This document shows, in pieces, positions 1 to 10,107 of a stretch of DNA of 64,000 bases. The stretch covers positions 1 to 64,000 of the forward strand of contig CAYSNW010000012.1 of NCBI GenBank assembly GCA_964432415.1, given 5' to 3'. A program made the position numbers and the translations under genes. Source of the DNA: JAFECT01 sp964432415. Lineage in GTDB: Bacteria; Pseudomonadota; Alphaproteobacteria; Caulobacterales; Caulobacteraceae. The notes beneath the pieces were generated by a model that saw only the letters and a list, made by a program, of their open reading frames with translations, did not search any database and was not told the DNA's origin. The number at the start of each line of letters is the position of its first letter. The first letter of the stretch is position 1.

Positions 1-1
1 C

Positions 2-91
2 CCGGCGACCAAGTCCGGCGCCACGGCCACGCCGGCGGCCCCCGCCGCCGACGCCGCCAAGAAGACCGACGCGCCCGCGCCCAAGAAGTAG
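2..91 (+). CDS. C-terminal end of an Ala/Pro/Lys-rich protein (partial)
   Basis: An open frame enters from the left edge and ends at a TAG at 89-91. The visible 29 residues are a low-complexity tail of Ala, Pro, Thr and Lys ending in APKK. Such tails are common on exported or nucleic-acid-associated proteins of GC-rich alphaproteobacteria, but no domain is visible. Function cannot be assigned. The frame is the only one of the three forward frames with a plausible natural stop followed by a non-coding gap. Confidence 0.45.
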   Translation, partial: PATKSGATATPAAPAADAAKKTDAPAPKK

Positions 92-165
92 GCGAAGGCC
101 CAACCCCCATCCACGGGTTGCCACAGCGCCGCCCGCGTCCGACCATGGGCGCGGGGGGATGAGGC

Positions 166-858
166 ATGGATTCCTGGTTAGGCCTGGCGGCCATACGGGC
201 GAACTGGCAGCGGCCCTCGCTGCTCGCGACCCTCATCGGTAACCTGGTTCCCGCCTTCTGCGTGGTCGTGTTCGGCTGGGACGCCGGCGCCCTGCTCGTC
301 CTCTACTGGCTCGAGAACGTGGTCGTGGGCGTGGTCAATCTGTTCAAGATGATCGTCGGCGCCCTCGTCCGCGGCGAGTGGGGAGGCCTGTTCCTGATCC
401 CCTTCTACAGCTTCCACTACGGCCTGTTCTGCCTGGGGCACGGCGCCTTCGTCTTCCTGCTGTTCGCCACCCGCATGCTGCAGACCGACAGCCTGGAGCT
501 GGATCATCCCCGTGAGCTGATCGCGAGCCTGCTGGACCGCTATCCGGGCCTGGTCTGGAACGCGGTCGCCATCTCGCTCTCCCACCTGATCGGCTTCGGG
601 GAATGGCTGTTCCGGGCCGGCTGGCGCGGCGGCGACCTGGGAACCCAGATGGCGGAGCCCTACAACCGCGTCATTGTGCTGCACCTGACCATCATGGCGG
701 GTGTCTTCGCCCTGACCCTGACCCACAGCCCGGTCTGGGCCATCGTGCTGCTGGGTCTGTTCAAGACCGGATACGAGGTGCGCTCGAAGGCGGAGCGTCT
801 GGAAAGGGACAGCGCGCGCCGGGTGGCGCTGGACGGCGCCGGGGCCAAGGCCGCCTGA
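166..858 (+). CDS. DUF6498-type integral membrane protein
   Basis: The 230-residue protein is strongly hydrophobic with about five or six membrane segments (roughly residues 20-40, 43-66, 78-108, 128-150, 172-200). The N-terminal pattern, with LVLYWLENVVVGVVNLFKM early in the chain, matches DUF6498, a family of unknown function in the inner membrane. The last 25 residues are charged and probably cytoplasmic. ATG at 166 follows a G-rich stretch (ggggggatgagg) that can serve as ribosome binding site. Its stop abuts the stop of the convergent NlpC/P60 gene with no gap. Family assignment is by recognition of the pattern; role unknown. Confidence 0.75.
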   Translation: MDSWLGLAAIRANWQRPSLLATLIGNLVPAFCVVVFGWDAGALLVLYWLENVVVGVVNLFKMIVGALVRGEWGGLFLIPFYSFHYGLFCLGHGAFVFLLFATRMLQTDSLELDHPRELIASLLDRYPGLVWNAVAISLSHLIGFGEWLFRAGWRGGDLGTQMAEPYNRVIVLHLTIMAGVFALTLTHSPVWAIVLLGLFKTGYEVRSKAERLERDSARRVALDGAGAKAA

Positions 859-1740
859 TCAGGGCCGCCTGAATCGGGTGGGTTCGCCCGCGCCCTCGGC
901 GCGCTTGCGCTCGATCACGGCGGCGAGCGGCTCGATGGTCACCTGCATGTGGAAGACGTTGGCGTGGATCAGCCGCGTCGCGTCCGCCATCACCCCGACG
1001 TGGCCGTCCCAGAACACCAGGTCGCCGCGGCGGAGGCCTGCGTAGCCGTCACCGGGCTCGATCGGGTCGCCGGCCTGAAGCTCCTGCTGGTCGGCGTCGC
1101 GCGGGCAGGCCCGCCCGCAGGCGAAGAAGGCCTGCTGCACCAGGCCCGAGCAGTCGACGCCCGTGCTCTCGCGCGCGCCCCACTGGTAGGGCGAACCCAG
1201 ATGCCGCTCAGCCACCGCCGCCGGATCGGTTTCGAAGCTCAGGAGGTCGGCCAGGTGGGTGTCGGGCACCCAGCCGGCGCGGGCGACACGGGCATAGCCC
1301 TCGGCCCGCTCCTCGACCGTAACCATGGCGTTCAGGGTCAGCATGGTTGGCGGCGCGGCGCGGAAATCGGGCTCAGGCAGGGCGAAGGTGCGGATGGCCG
1401 AGACACGGTGGGTCGGGGTCAGGACCGGGCCGGCGAGCTTGCCCGCCTCCACCCAGCCGACATAGCCGCCACGACGCGCGCGGCCCCAGAGCCAGCCGTC
1501 CTGCTCGTCCAGCGCCTCGAACAGCTCGCCGAACAGCACCTGGTCGAACTGCTCGCCATGGTGGCCCGGCTCGCGCCGCAGCGGGGCGGCCGGAACCACG
1601 CCCTGCAGGGTCTCGGGCCGGCGATAACGCTCGGCGCGCACGACGCCTTCGAGCGCCTGGTCGGCCAGGTCGTCTCGCGCCAGGGTCGTGCGGGGGTCGA
1701 ACGCGGTCAAGGCTGACGAGGTCTCCGGGGAGCGGAGCAC
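859..1740 (-). CDS. NlpC/P60 family cysteine endopeptidase with SH3-like region
   Basis: This 293-residue protein is a C40 peptidase of the type that cleaves peptide bonds in peptidoglycan stem peptides. The C-terminal domain (about 175-293) carries the nucleophile in GVDCSGLV (Cys197), a His in DGHVGV (about 247) and the third polar residue in LIHAN (about 259). Residues 30-165 hold two SH3-like stretches (WLWGRARRGGYVGWV; ARAGWVPDTHL), as in other Caulobacterales NlpC proteins. No obvious signal peptide follows the GTG start at 1740, so the true start or the export route is uncertain. The gene is alone on its strand, with a palindromic element upstream. Confidence 0.85.
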   Translation of the reverse strand: MLRSPETSSALTAFDPRTTLARDDLADQALEGVVRAERYRRPETLQGVVPAAPLRREPGHHGEQFDQVLFGELFEALDEQDGWLWGRARRGGYVGWVEAGKLAGPVLTPTHRVSAIRTFALPEPDFRAAPPTMLTLNAMVTVEERAEGYARVARAGWVPDTHLADLLSFETDPAAVAERHLGSPYQWGARESTGVDCSGLVQQAFFACGRACPRDADQQELQAGDPIEPGDGYAGLRRGDLVFWDGHVGVMADATRLIHANVFHMQVTIEPLAAVIERKRAEGAGEPTRFRRP

Positions 1741-1811
1741 CCGTCCTACAGGACGGAGACGAAAAGCCCGTTAACGGGCGGGGGCGATCGGCGCGAAGCG
1801 CAAGAAAGGAT

Positions 1812-1885
1812 TCAACCACGAAGCTCACGAAGGGCACGAAGAAGAGGCGCGCCCCTCTTCGTGTTCTTCGTGGCCTTCGTGGTGA
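1812..1885. repeat. Palindromic cacgaag element, copy A
   Basis: Three consecutive 9-base units of form nncacgaag (1816-1840) are followed after gaagaggcgcgcccc by the inverted counterpart, nncttcgtg units, up to 1882. The whole can fold into one long imperfect hairpin with a short GC-rich loop. It fills the gap between the NlpC/P60 gene start and the small secreted protein gene end. A related copy lies at 51416-51530 and a variant at 46925-47058. Confidence 0.75.
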
Positions 1886-1923
1886 AAAAGGCAGGACGCG
1901 CTACGCGCGAAGGATCCCGTCCC

Positions 1924-2307
1924 TCAATGCCCCGCCACGATCTCGAAGGTCAGGGGCCGTCCCGCGGGCGAGACGCCGCTCCATTTGTCGCCGGCCTTCT
2001 TTCCATCGGTCTGCAGGGCGACGCAGACCTCGGGCATGGTCACCTCGGGCTCGGGCGAGAAGGCCTGGCAGATCCTGCCCGTGGCCTCCTCCAGCCGCCA
2101 GTGGCCACTGACCGGGTGGCCGCGCACGACCGCCGTGACCTCGCCGCCCCGGTCGTAGGCGTAGGTCGAGGTCGCGCCGTTGGCGGCGGTGACCTTGAGC
2201 GTATTGCCGAACAGGCCGTCCATCGACCCGGCCAGGGCCGGGCTCGCGGCGAGCATCAGAAGGGCGGCCAGGGCCGCGCGGGCGATCATGGGCGCAAGCT
2301 TGGCCAT
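1924..2307 (-). CDS. Small secreted protein of unknown function
   Basis: The 127-residue product begins with a clear Sec signal peptide (about residues 1-26, ending SPALAG). The mature part of about 100 residues has two cysteines (ICQAF and EVCVAL) that could form a disulfide, and a mainly beta composition. I do not recognise a family with certainty; length and layout loosely resemble DUF2147-like secreted domains. It lies directly downstream (13 bases) of the M17 aminopeptidase gene on the same strand, so the two are probably co-transcribed. Confidence 0.7.
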   Translation of the reverse strand: MAKLAPMIARAALAALLMLAASPALAGSMDGLFGNTLKVTAANGATSTYAYDRGGEVTAVVRGHPVSGHWRLEEATGRICQAFSPEPEVTMPEVCVALQTDGKKAGDKWSGVSPAGRPLTFEIVAGH

Positions 2308-2320
2308 GGGGCCGCGGGTG

Positions 2321-3712
2321 TCAACCGGCCGCTGGGTAGGCGTCGGTCAGGTAGCCGAAGACCGCGCGGATGGTCTGGGCTTCCGCCCCTACCGGCCAGC
2401 CCGCCCGCCCACGCGGGTTCCAGGCGAAGACGTCGAAGTGCGCCCAGGCGCCCGAGGTCGGGGCGAAGCGTTGCAGGAACAGGGCGGCGGTCACCGATCC
2501 GGCCTGGGCCCAGTCGGCGGAATCGTTGCGCACGTCGGCGATCTCGCTGTCGACCGCCTCGCGGTAGCCGGCCCACAGCGGCATGCGCCAGAAGGGGTCG
2601 GCCACCGCCCCCGACCAGGCCAGCAGCCGTTCCGCCAGGGTCTCGTCGGCGGTGTAGAAGGGCGGCAGCTCCGGGCCCAGGGCCACCCGCGCGGCGCCGG
2701 TCAGGGTGGCGAAATCCAGGGTCAGGTCGGGGTTCAGCTCGCCCGCGCGGGCCAGGGCGTCGGCCAGGATCAGCCGCCCCTCCGCGTCGGTGTTGCCGAT
2801 CTCGATGGTCAGGCCCTTGCGGCTGCTCAGCACGTCGCCCGGACGGAAGGCGTCGCCCGAAATGGCGTTCTCCACCGCCGGGATCAGCACGGCCAGCCGC
2901 ACCCTCAGCCCGGCCTGCATGATCATGCGCCCCAGCGCGAGCGCGTGGGCGGCGCCGCCCATGTCCTTCTTCATCTGGCGCATGCCCGAGGCCGGCTTGA
3001 TGTCGAGCCCGCCGGAGTCGAACACCACGCCCTTGCCGACCAGGGCCACCAGCGGCAGGTCGCTCTCACCCGCGTTCCACTGGATTTCGATCATCCGTGG
3101 CGCGCGGGCCGCCGTGGCCGCCCGACCGACCGCATGCACCGCCGGATAGCCCTGCTCCAGCAGGGCGTCGCCGGTGACCACCGTGATCTTGGCGCCATGG
3201 GCCTGGGCGATCTCGCGCGCGATGGTCTCGATCTGCAGCGGCCCCATGTCGGAGGCCGGGGTGTTGATCATGTCGCGGGCGAGCGCGCAGCTCGAGGCGA
3301 TCAGCCTGACCTGATCGAGGTCGCAGCCCGTGGGCGCTACCAGCCGCGGCGCGGGCCTGGCCTCGCGCGGTTTGTAGCGGTCGAAGCCGTAGCTCCCCAG
3401 CGCCCAGCCGAGCGCGATCAGGTCGGGGGCGATGATCGTGTCGGGGACGTCGGTCTGGAAGTCGCCGGGCGGCAGGCGCCCGGGCAGGCTGCGCGCCGCC
3501 ATCGGATCGGCCGGGTCGCCGCCCAGACCCCACATCACCGCCTTCAGCGTGCCGTCCGCGTTGGGGACGAACAGCAGCTCACCGCGCTTGCCCTTGAACT
3601 TCTGGGTCGCGGCCAGGGCGGTCTCGACCGGGCCGAGGCTGGTCGCCCCCGCGATATCGCAGCCCATCAGCGCAATCGGGGCGTCGGACCGGGGGATCAG
3701 GATGTCGTGCAT
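2321..3712 (-). CDS. Leucyl aminopeptidase family protein (peptidase M17)
   Basis: This 463-residue cytosolic metallo-aminopeptidase removes N-terminal residues from peptides. The M17 signature NTDAEGRL is present, and upstream of it the metal and catalytic lysine/aspartate cluster in KGVVFDSGGLDIKP and MKKDMGGAA. The N-terminal roughly 150 residues form the variable non-catalytic domain. Length fits the family (about 450-500). It appears to be the upstream gene of a two-gene unit with the small secreted protein. The M17 family contains several paralogues per genome, so substrate preference (PepA versus PepB-like) cannot be told. Confidence 0.93.
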   Translation of the reverse strand: MHDILIPRSDAPIALMGCDIAGATSLGPVETALAATQKFKGKRGELLFVPNADGTLKAVMWGLGGDPADPMAARSLPGRLPPGDFQTDVPDTIIAPDLIALGWALGSYGFDRYKPREARPAPRLVAPTGCDLDQVRLIASSCALARDMINTPASDMGPLQIETIAREIAQAHGAKITVVTGDALLEQGYPAVHAVGRAATAARAPRMIEIQWNAGESDLPLVALVGKGVVFDSGGLDIKPASGMRQMKKDMGGAAHALALGRMIMQAGLRVRLAVLIPAVENAISGDAFRPGDVLSSRKGLTIEIGNTDAEGRLILADALARAGELNPDLTLDFATLTGAARVALGPELPPFYTADETLAERLLAWSGAVADPFWRMPLWAGYREAVDSEIADVRNDSADWAQAGSVTAALFLQRFAPTSGAWAHFDVFAWNPRGRAGWPVGAEAQTIRAVFGYLTDAYPAAG

Positions 3713-3724
3713 GGGGTGTCCAGC

Positions 3725-3740
3725 TTAACCGCTCTTAACC
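3725..3740 (+). promoter_or_regulatory. Tandem TTAACC motif, CtrA-like, before the TadD-like gene
   Basis: Two TTAACC hexamers occur 10 bases apart (3725-3730 and 3735-3740), about 50 bases before the TPR gene start. CtrA binds TTAA-N7-TTAA; here the spacer between the TTAA cores is 6, so this is a near match only. Position in front of a pilus gene makes it worth listing. Confidence 0.3.
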
Positions 3741-3787
3741 GTTCCTTGAGATCGAAGGCGGACTCTGCCGTCCAAGACTTCAGGAGC

Positions 3788-4678
3788 ATGGACGCCATGT
3801 CGCGCAAGCTCGCCCTCACCGCAACCGCCCTTGTCGCTGTCCTCGCCGTCGCGTCCCAGGCTCAGGCCTGGCCGTTCGGCAAGAAGGACGCCGCCCCGGC
3901 CGCCCAGCCCGCGGCCAAGGCCGACGCCAAGACGCCTGCCGCCGCCGCGCCGATCGCGCCGCGCAAGGCGACTGCGACCGAGCGCCAGGAAGCCGCTCAC
4001 CTCGAGCCGCTGGCCCGCGCCGCCTTCTGGGCCCGCGAGGTCGACGTCGATCCCCAGGACGCCGAGGCGGGGGTGAAATTTTCTCAGGCCCTGCGCAATC
4101 TGTCGCGCAACGACGAGGCTGCGGCCGCCGCCGACCGGGTGCTGATCATGCATCCCGACAACACCGACGCCATGCTCGAGCTGGCCCGCGCCCACATCGC
4201 CCGCGGCCAGGGCTTCTACGCCATCGAGCCCGCCCAGCACGCCCAGGCCCTGGCGCCGAAGGACTGGCGGCCCCTGTCGCTGCTCGGCGTGGCCTATGAG
4301 CAGCTCGGCCGCACCGAGGAGGCCCGCGCGGCCTGGACCAGCGCGCTTGCCCTGTCGCCCGACAATCCGGCGGTGCTGACCAACTTCGCCATGTCCTACG
4401 CCGCCGCCGGCCGCGCCGACCAGGCCGAGCCCATGCTGCGCAAGGCCGTGGCCCAGCCCGGCGCCACCATCCAGACCCGCCAGGACCTTGCCCTGGTGCT
4501 CGGCCTCAACGGCAAGACCGCCGAGGCCGAACAGCTGATCCGCCACGACCTGCCGCCCGAGCTGGCCGAAAGGAACGTCGCCTGGATCCGCACCCAGGTC
4601 GCCCACCAGACTGCCGCGGCGGCCGCCAACCCGGGCCGGACGTGGAGCGCCGTCGAGGCCAGCGGCGGGACGAACTGA
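3788..4678 (+). CDS. TadD-like TPR protein, pilus locus
   Basis: The product is about 296 residues. A Sec signal peptide (to about residue 31, ending QAQAWP) is followed by an Ala/Pro/Lys linker, then tetratricopeptide repeats from about residue 85 to 230 (for example the helices around SQALRNLSRNDEAAAAADRV and LLGVAYEQLGRTEEA). In Tad systems TadD is a periplasmic TPR pilotin needed for secretin assembly. The gene converges on the end of the tadC/cpaH gene, which supports the pilus assignment. ATG at 3797 is an alternative start nine bases downstream. The long open frame extending further upstream is antisense to the aminopeptidase and is not coding. Confidence 0.8.
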   Translation: MDAMSRKLALTATALVAVLAVASQAQAWPFGKKDAAPAAQPAAKADAKTPAAAAPIAPRKATATERQEAAHLEPLARAAFWAREVDVDPQDAEAGVKFSQALRNLSRNDEAAAAADRVLIMHPDNTDAMLELARAHIARGQGFYAIEPAQHAQALAPKDWRPLSLLGVAYEQLGRTEEARAAWTSALALSPDNPAVLTNFAMSYAAAGRADQAEPMLRKAVAQPGATIQTRQDLALVLGLNGKTAEAEQLIRHDLPPELAERNVAWIRTQVAHQTAAAAANPGRTWSAVEASGGTN

Positions 4679-4740
4679 GGGGCGAACGCTCCCTCTCCGT
4701 TTGGGCTCGTCACGGACCGGAGCCACGCCGACCTGACCTC

Positions 4741-5002
4741 ACCCTCCCCTATGGCCGTCATCCTCGGGGCCGCGCAGCGGAACCCCCAGCCCGCGCCGCA
4801 GGCGCGGGCGTTCTTCGCGAGGATCGACAAATCGTTGTCGATCCTATGCTGGCGCATCGCGCCAGCCGCTCATCACCCCAACAGCGAATCTTCGGTGAAG
4901 CTGGGCGCCCTACGCAGCGTTGACGTGGGGAGCTGTTGGCTCCTCGGGTCTACGGCCGCTGCGCGGCCTCCGCTCCGAGGATGACGGACATAGCGAGAGG
5001 GA
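4741..5002. repeat. Structured intergenic element with nested inverted repeats
   Basis: The 348-base gap between the TadD-like gene and tadC contains no gene. Its outer arms, 4741-4780 and 4956-5002, are imperfect inverted repeats sharing ccgtcatcctcgg and ccgcgcagcgg blocks. Inside are two perfect hairpins: 11-bp arms 4820-4830/4835-4845 with a 4-base loop, and 8-bp arms 4848-4855/4859-4866 with a 3-base loop. The element may act as a bidirectional transcription stop between two convergent genes, or be a dispersed non-coding repeat. Confidence 0.65.
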
Positions 5003-5026
5003 GTGCGCCTGAGGCGCTCGCCCGCC

Positions 5027-6004
5027 CTATTTGTTCATGTCCTGCACCTTGATGATCGCGGGACCCAGGATCACCACGAACAGCACGGGCAGGAAGAACA
5101 GGATCATCGGCACGGTCAGCTGGGCCGGCAGCGCGGCGGCCTTCTTTTCGGCCGCGGCCAGGCGCAGGTCGCGGTTTTCCTTGGCCATGACGCGCAAGGC
5201 GTTGCCGAGCGGCGTGCCGTATTTCTCCGCCTGGATCATGGCGGTGGCCACCGACTTCACGCCCGGGTGGTTGTTGCGCTTGGCCAGGCCCTCGTAGGCC
5301 TGGCGCCGCTCGGGCAGGTAGCTGAGCTCGGCGGTGAGCAGCGACAGCTCCTCGGCCAGCTCGATGGAGCGGCCCCCGATCTCCACCGAGACCTTCTGGA
5401 TCGCCGCCTCGATCGACATGCCCGACTCCACGCAGATCAAGAGCAGGTCCAGCGCGTCCGGAAACGCCTGCATGATCGAGGCGCGGCGCTTGGACGCCAC
5501 GTTGGAGACGTAGATGTTGGGGGCATAGAAGCCGATCACGAAGGCGCCGAAGATGGCGTAGAGCTTGGATGTGCCCTGAAGCGCCGCGGTGTTGATCAGA
5601 TAGACGTAGACGCCCGCCGCCACCGCGAAGGCGAAGGGCATGATGAAGCGGAAGAAGTAGAAGGTGGTCACCGGCTTGGGTCCGCGGAAGCCGGCCTGGG
5701 CCAGCTTGTCCACCACCTTGGGATCCTCCAGCAGGGTCTTCAGGTTCAGCCGCTCGACCACCTTCTTGTAGAAGCCGGTGTCGGTCTGGCGGATGCCGCC
5801 GTCCTTGCTCATGGCCTGGCGGGAACGGCGCTTCAGCTCCTCGCGGCGCAGCGCCACCGACTTCATGCGCTTGTCGAGGTTCTGGCCGCTCAGCATCGGG
5901 CCGGCGATGGTCACGATGGTCGCGAAGGTGACCAGGGCCACGAAGGCGGTCAGCACATTGTCCGGATTGGTCAGGAGGCGGGCGAAGTTCACGGTCCTGC
6001 CCAC
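5027..6004 (-). CDS. tadC: TadC/CpaH, inner-membrane platform protein of the Tad pilus
   Basis: This 325-residue member of the T2SSF/GspF superfamily is one of two paralogous platform proteins that form the membrane base of the Flp pilus machine. Membrane segments are visible near residues 15-40, 120-165 and 290-315. The cytoplasmic F domain lies between about 165 and 290, with DALDLLLICVESGMSIEAAI characteristic of TadC. The ATG overlaps the last base of the tadB stop (6004), showing translational coupling. It is the last gene of the operon. Confidence 0.95.
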   Translation of the reverse strand: MGRTVNFARLLTNPDNVLTAFVALVTFATIVTIAGPMLSGQNLDKRMKSVALRREELKRRSRQAMSKDGGIRQTDTGFYKKVVERLNLKTLLEDPKVVDKLAQAGFRGPKPVTTFYFFRFIMPFAFAVAAGVYVYLINTAALQGTSKLYAIFGAFVIGFYAPNIYVSNVASKRRASIMQAFPDALDLLLICVESGMSIEAAIQKVSVEIGGRSIELAEELSLLTAELSYLPERRQAYEGLAKRNNHPGVKSVATAMIQAEKYGTPLGNALRVMAKENRDLRLAAAEKKAAALPAQLTVPMILFFLPVLFVVILGPAIIKVQDMNK

Positions 6005-6981
6005 TAGATCTTGAACGAGATCATTTTTTTCATGACGAAGATGCCGCAGGACATCCAGAAGGCGGAGCCCATCAGCATCAGGTGTCCCCGGTCGTCGGTG
6101 AACATCAGCGCCATGTAGGACGGCGTGGTCAGGGACACGAGCAGCATCACCGCCGGCGGCAGTGAGCCGATGATCCCGGCGGACGCCGTGGCTTCCGAAG
6201 ACATGGCCTTGATCTTCTCGCGCATCAGCCGGCGCGAGCGCAGCACGGTGGACAGGTTGCCCAAGGCCTCGGCCAGGTTGCCCCCGGTCTTGGCCTGGAT
6301 GCCCAGCACGATGCAGAAGAAGCGCAGCTCCGGCGTCGGCATGCGCTCGTACATCTTCTCCAGCGCCTGCTCGAGGGTGACCCCCATGGCGACGTTTTCC
6401 ACCAGACGCTGGAATTCAGGACCCAGGGGGGCGCCGAATTCCCTGCCGATGATCTTGAAGCAGTCGTTGACCGGCAGGCCCGACTTGATGCCGCGCACGA
6501 TGACGTCCACGGCGTTGGGGAACTCCAGAGTAAACTTCTTGACCCGGCGCCCCGCCAGGAAGCCCAGCACCCATTGCGGCAGGCCGAAGCCGCCGCAGAA
6601 GCCGACCCCCAGCACAACCAGCGGCTTCTGGCCCATGAACATGGCCACCGCGGCGATGGTCAGGCCGACCACCACGCTGGTGATCCAGAAGGTGCGCGCG
6701 GAAATGGTCAGGCCGGCCTGGCGCAGCTTGGCCGCCACGGTGACGCGGGCCTTGCGGTCCTTCCGCTCGACTTCCTTGAGCTGGATCATGATCTGCTTGC
6801 GCCGGGTCTCGGCGGTCGCGGTCGGGCTGACCTTGGCGCGGGCGCGCTTGGTTTCGTTCGGGCTGGTGAAGCTCTGGGCGCGCTTGACCGCCTTGTCGCT
6901 GGAGGACGATCCGCCCACCAGCACGAAACCCAATCCCGCGATGGTGACGAAGCCCAGGACGGCGATGATGATCGTCAGCAC
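6004..6981 (-). CDS. tadB: TadB/CpaG, inner-membrane platform protein of the Tad pilus
   Basis: This 325-residue GspF-superfamily protein partners with TadC. An N-terminal membrane anchor (about residues 1-22) precedes a basic cytoplasmic stretch rich in Lys/Arg. Two membrane helices follow (about 100-145). The F domain contains NAVDVIVRGIKSGLPVNDC, and a C-terminal helix pair lies at about 260-320. It ends one base inside the tadC start and starts six bases after the cpaF stop, so the three genes are tightly coupled. Confidence 0.95.
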   Translation of the reverse strand: MLTIIIAVLGFVTIAGLGFVLVGGSSSSDKAVKRAQSFTSPNETKRARAKVSPTATAETRRKQIMIQLKEVERKDRKARVTVAAKLRQAGLTISARTFWITSVVVGLTIAAVAMFMGQKPLVVLGVGFCGGFGLPQWVLGFLAGRRVKKFTLEFPNAVDVIVRGIKSGLPVNDCFKIIGREFGAPLGPEFQRLVENVAMGVTLEQALEKMYERMPTPELRFFCIVLGIQAKTGGNLAEALGNLSTVLRSRRLMREKIKAMSSEATASAGIIGSLPPAVMLLVSLTTPSYMALMFTDDRGHLMLMGSAFWMSCGIFVMKKMISFKI

Positions 6982-6987
6982 TGTCGA

Positions 6988-8574
<1,587 letters not shown>

Positions 8575-8589
8575 GCCGCTGACCGTCCC

Positions 8590-10107
8590 CTAGCGCTTGA
8601 ACAGCTTGGCGAGGAACGACTCGCCGCCCGAGGCCGCCTTCTTGGGCGCCGGCAGGGACAGGACCTCGCGGTTGGCGACAATCTGGGCCAGGTGGTTGAA
8701 GCCTTCCGCCGACTTCGACTTGGCGCCCACCTCGCTGATCATCTGGCCGTTGTTCGAGGCCTGGCCGAACAGCTTGGCGTCGAAGGGCAGGACCAGGGCC
8801 GGGGTGATCCCCAGCGCATTGGTGAAGTCCTTCAGCGGAATCTCGGGCCGGCCCGGCAGGCCGACCTGGTTCAGCACCAGCCGCGGCGGCGCGTCGTTGG
8901 GACGGGCGGCCTTGGCCAGGTCGATCATGTTCTTGGCGTTGCGCAAGCTGGCCAGGTCGGGGGTGGCCACCACCACCACCTCGTCGGCGCCGATCACCAT
9001 GCGCCGGACCCAGGCGTTCCACTGGTGCGGCAGGTCCAGCACCACGAAGGGCGCCGTGGTGCGGATCTTCTGGGCGACCTCCTCGAAGGCCTCCGGCGAG
9101 ACGTCCCAGTCGCTGTCCAGGGTCGCGGGCGCGGCGAACAGGGAAAGGTTGTCGGTGCAGCGCGCCATCATGCGGTCGAGCAACACCGGGTCCAGCCGCT
9201 CGGGCTGGGACAGGGCGTCGGCCACTCCGGTCAGGGGGTCCTGGTTGAAGTCCAGGCCCGCCGTGCCGAAGGGCAGGTCGAAGTCGACGATCACCGTCTG
9301 GGACGCCATCTTCTCCGACAGGGCGTAGGCGGTGTTGTGGGCGATGGTCGAGGACCCCACCCCGCCGCGGGCGCCGATGAAGGCGATGGTGCGGCCCACG
9401 AACGGGGCGTGCGGATCGTTGAACAGCGACCCGATGGCCCCGATCAGCTGAAGCGGCTGGATCGGCGCGACCAGGTATTCGCTGACGCCGCGGCGCATCA
9501 GTTCGCGGTAGAGGCCGATGTCGTTGGCGGCGCCGATGACCACCACCTTGGTGCCGGCGTCGCAGCACTCCGCCAGCCGGTCCAGCTCGGCGATCAGGTG
9601 CGGACCCGGCGCGGCGCTCTCGACGATGATCAGGGCCGGGGTCGGCTCGCTCAGATAGACGTCCAGCGCCGTGGCCAGGCCGCCCAGGCGCACCACCGTC
9701 GTGGCGCGCGACAGGCGCCGGTCCTGGGCCGCGTTCTGGGCGGCTTCGGCGGTGTCGGTGCGCTCGGCGAAAACATGGATGCCGATGCGCGGGACCGAGA
9801 CTTCTCCGAGCGCCGCCTCGGCGCCGGCGATCAGGGCGCCCACGGGATTGAAGGGCGCGGGCGAGGTGAACTGAAGCGAAGAGCCGCCCGTCTGGGCGGC
9901 CCGCACGGTGGGCAGGGTTTCGACGCGGCTCTCCTCGAGCGCCGGATCGTCCAGGGGCTCGAACGGCTCATTGGCCTCGGCCTCGAGGTCGAACGCGGCC
10001 TCCCCGGGGAAGTCGAGGTCGTCGTCGAGACTGAAGTCATCCGTAAACCGATGTTCGGCCATGCCGAGCGCCTTGTTCATTCCGTCCGTACCCGCACCAA
10101 AGCTCAC
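8590..10107 (-). CDS. cpaE: CpaE/TadZ, ParA/MinD-like pilus localisation ATPase
   Basis: CpaE proteins place the pilus apparatus at the cell pole. Residues 1-110 are acidic and disordered. About 120-240 form an atypical receiver-like domain. From about 245 there is a ParA/MinD ATPase fold with a P-loop written GARGGVGSST, where Ser replaces the usual P-loop Lys of GKT; this deviation is known among TadZ/CpaE proteins. A GTG at 10107 overlaps the cpaD stop (GTGA). An in-frame ATG at 10080 would give 496 residues, so the start is not settled. Confidence 0.93.
   Translation of the reverse strand: MSFGAGTDGMNKALGMAEHRFTDDFSLDDDLDFPGEAAFDLEAEANEPFEPLDDPALEESRVETLPTVRAAQTGGSSLQFTSPAPFNPVGALIAGAEAALGEVSVPRIGIHVFAERTDTAEAAQNAAQDRRLSRATTVVRLGGLATALDVYLSEPTPALIIVESAAPGPHLIAELDRLAECCDAGTKVVVIGAANDIGLYRELMRRGVSEYLVAPIQPLQLIGAIGSLFNDPHAPFVGRTIAFIGARGGVGSSTIAHNTAYALSEKMASQTVIVDFDLPFGTAGLDFNQDPLTGVADALSQPERLDPVLLDRMMARCTDNLSLFAAPATLDSDWDVSPEAFEEVAQKIRTTAPFVVLDLPHQWNAWVRRMVIGADEVVVVATPDLASLRNAKNMIDLAKAARPNDAPPRLVLNQVGLPGRPEIPLKDFTNALGITPALVLPFDAKLFGQASNNGQMISEVGAKSKSAEGFNHLAQIVANREVLSLPAPKKAASGGESFLAKLFKR

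Noticed and set aside
2180..3787. Upstream in-frame extension of the TadD-like gene
   Set aside because: It runs antisense through the M17 aminopeptidase gene; the signal peptide at 3797 marks the real N-terminus.
8590..10107. CpaE P-loop lacking the usual lysine as sign of a broken gene
   Set aside because: The GGVGSST form is normal variation in the TadZ/CpaE family and the rest of the protein is intact.
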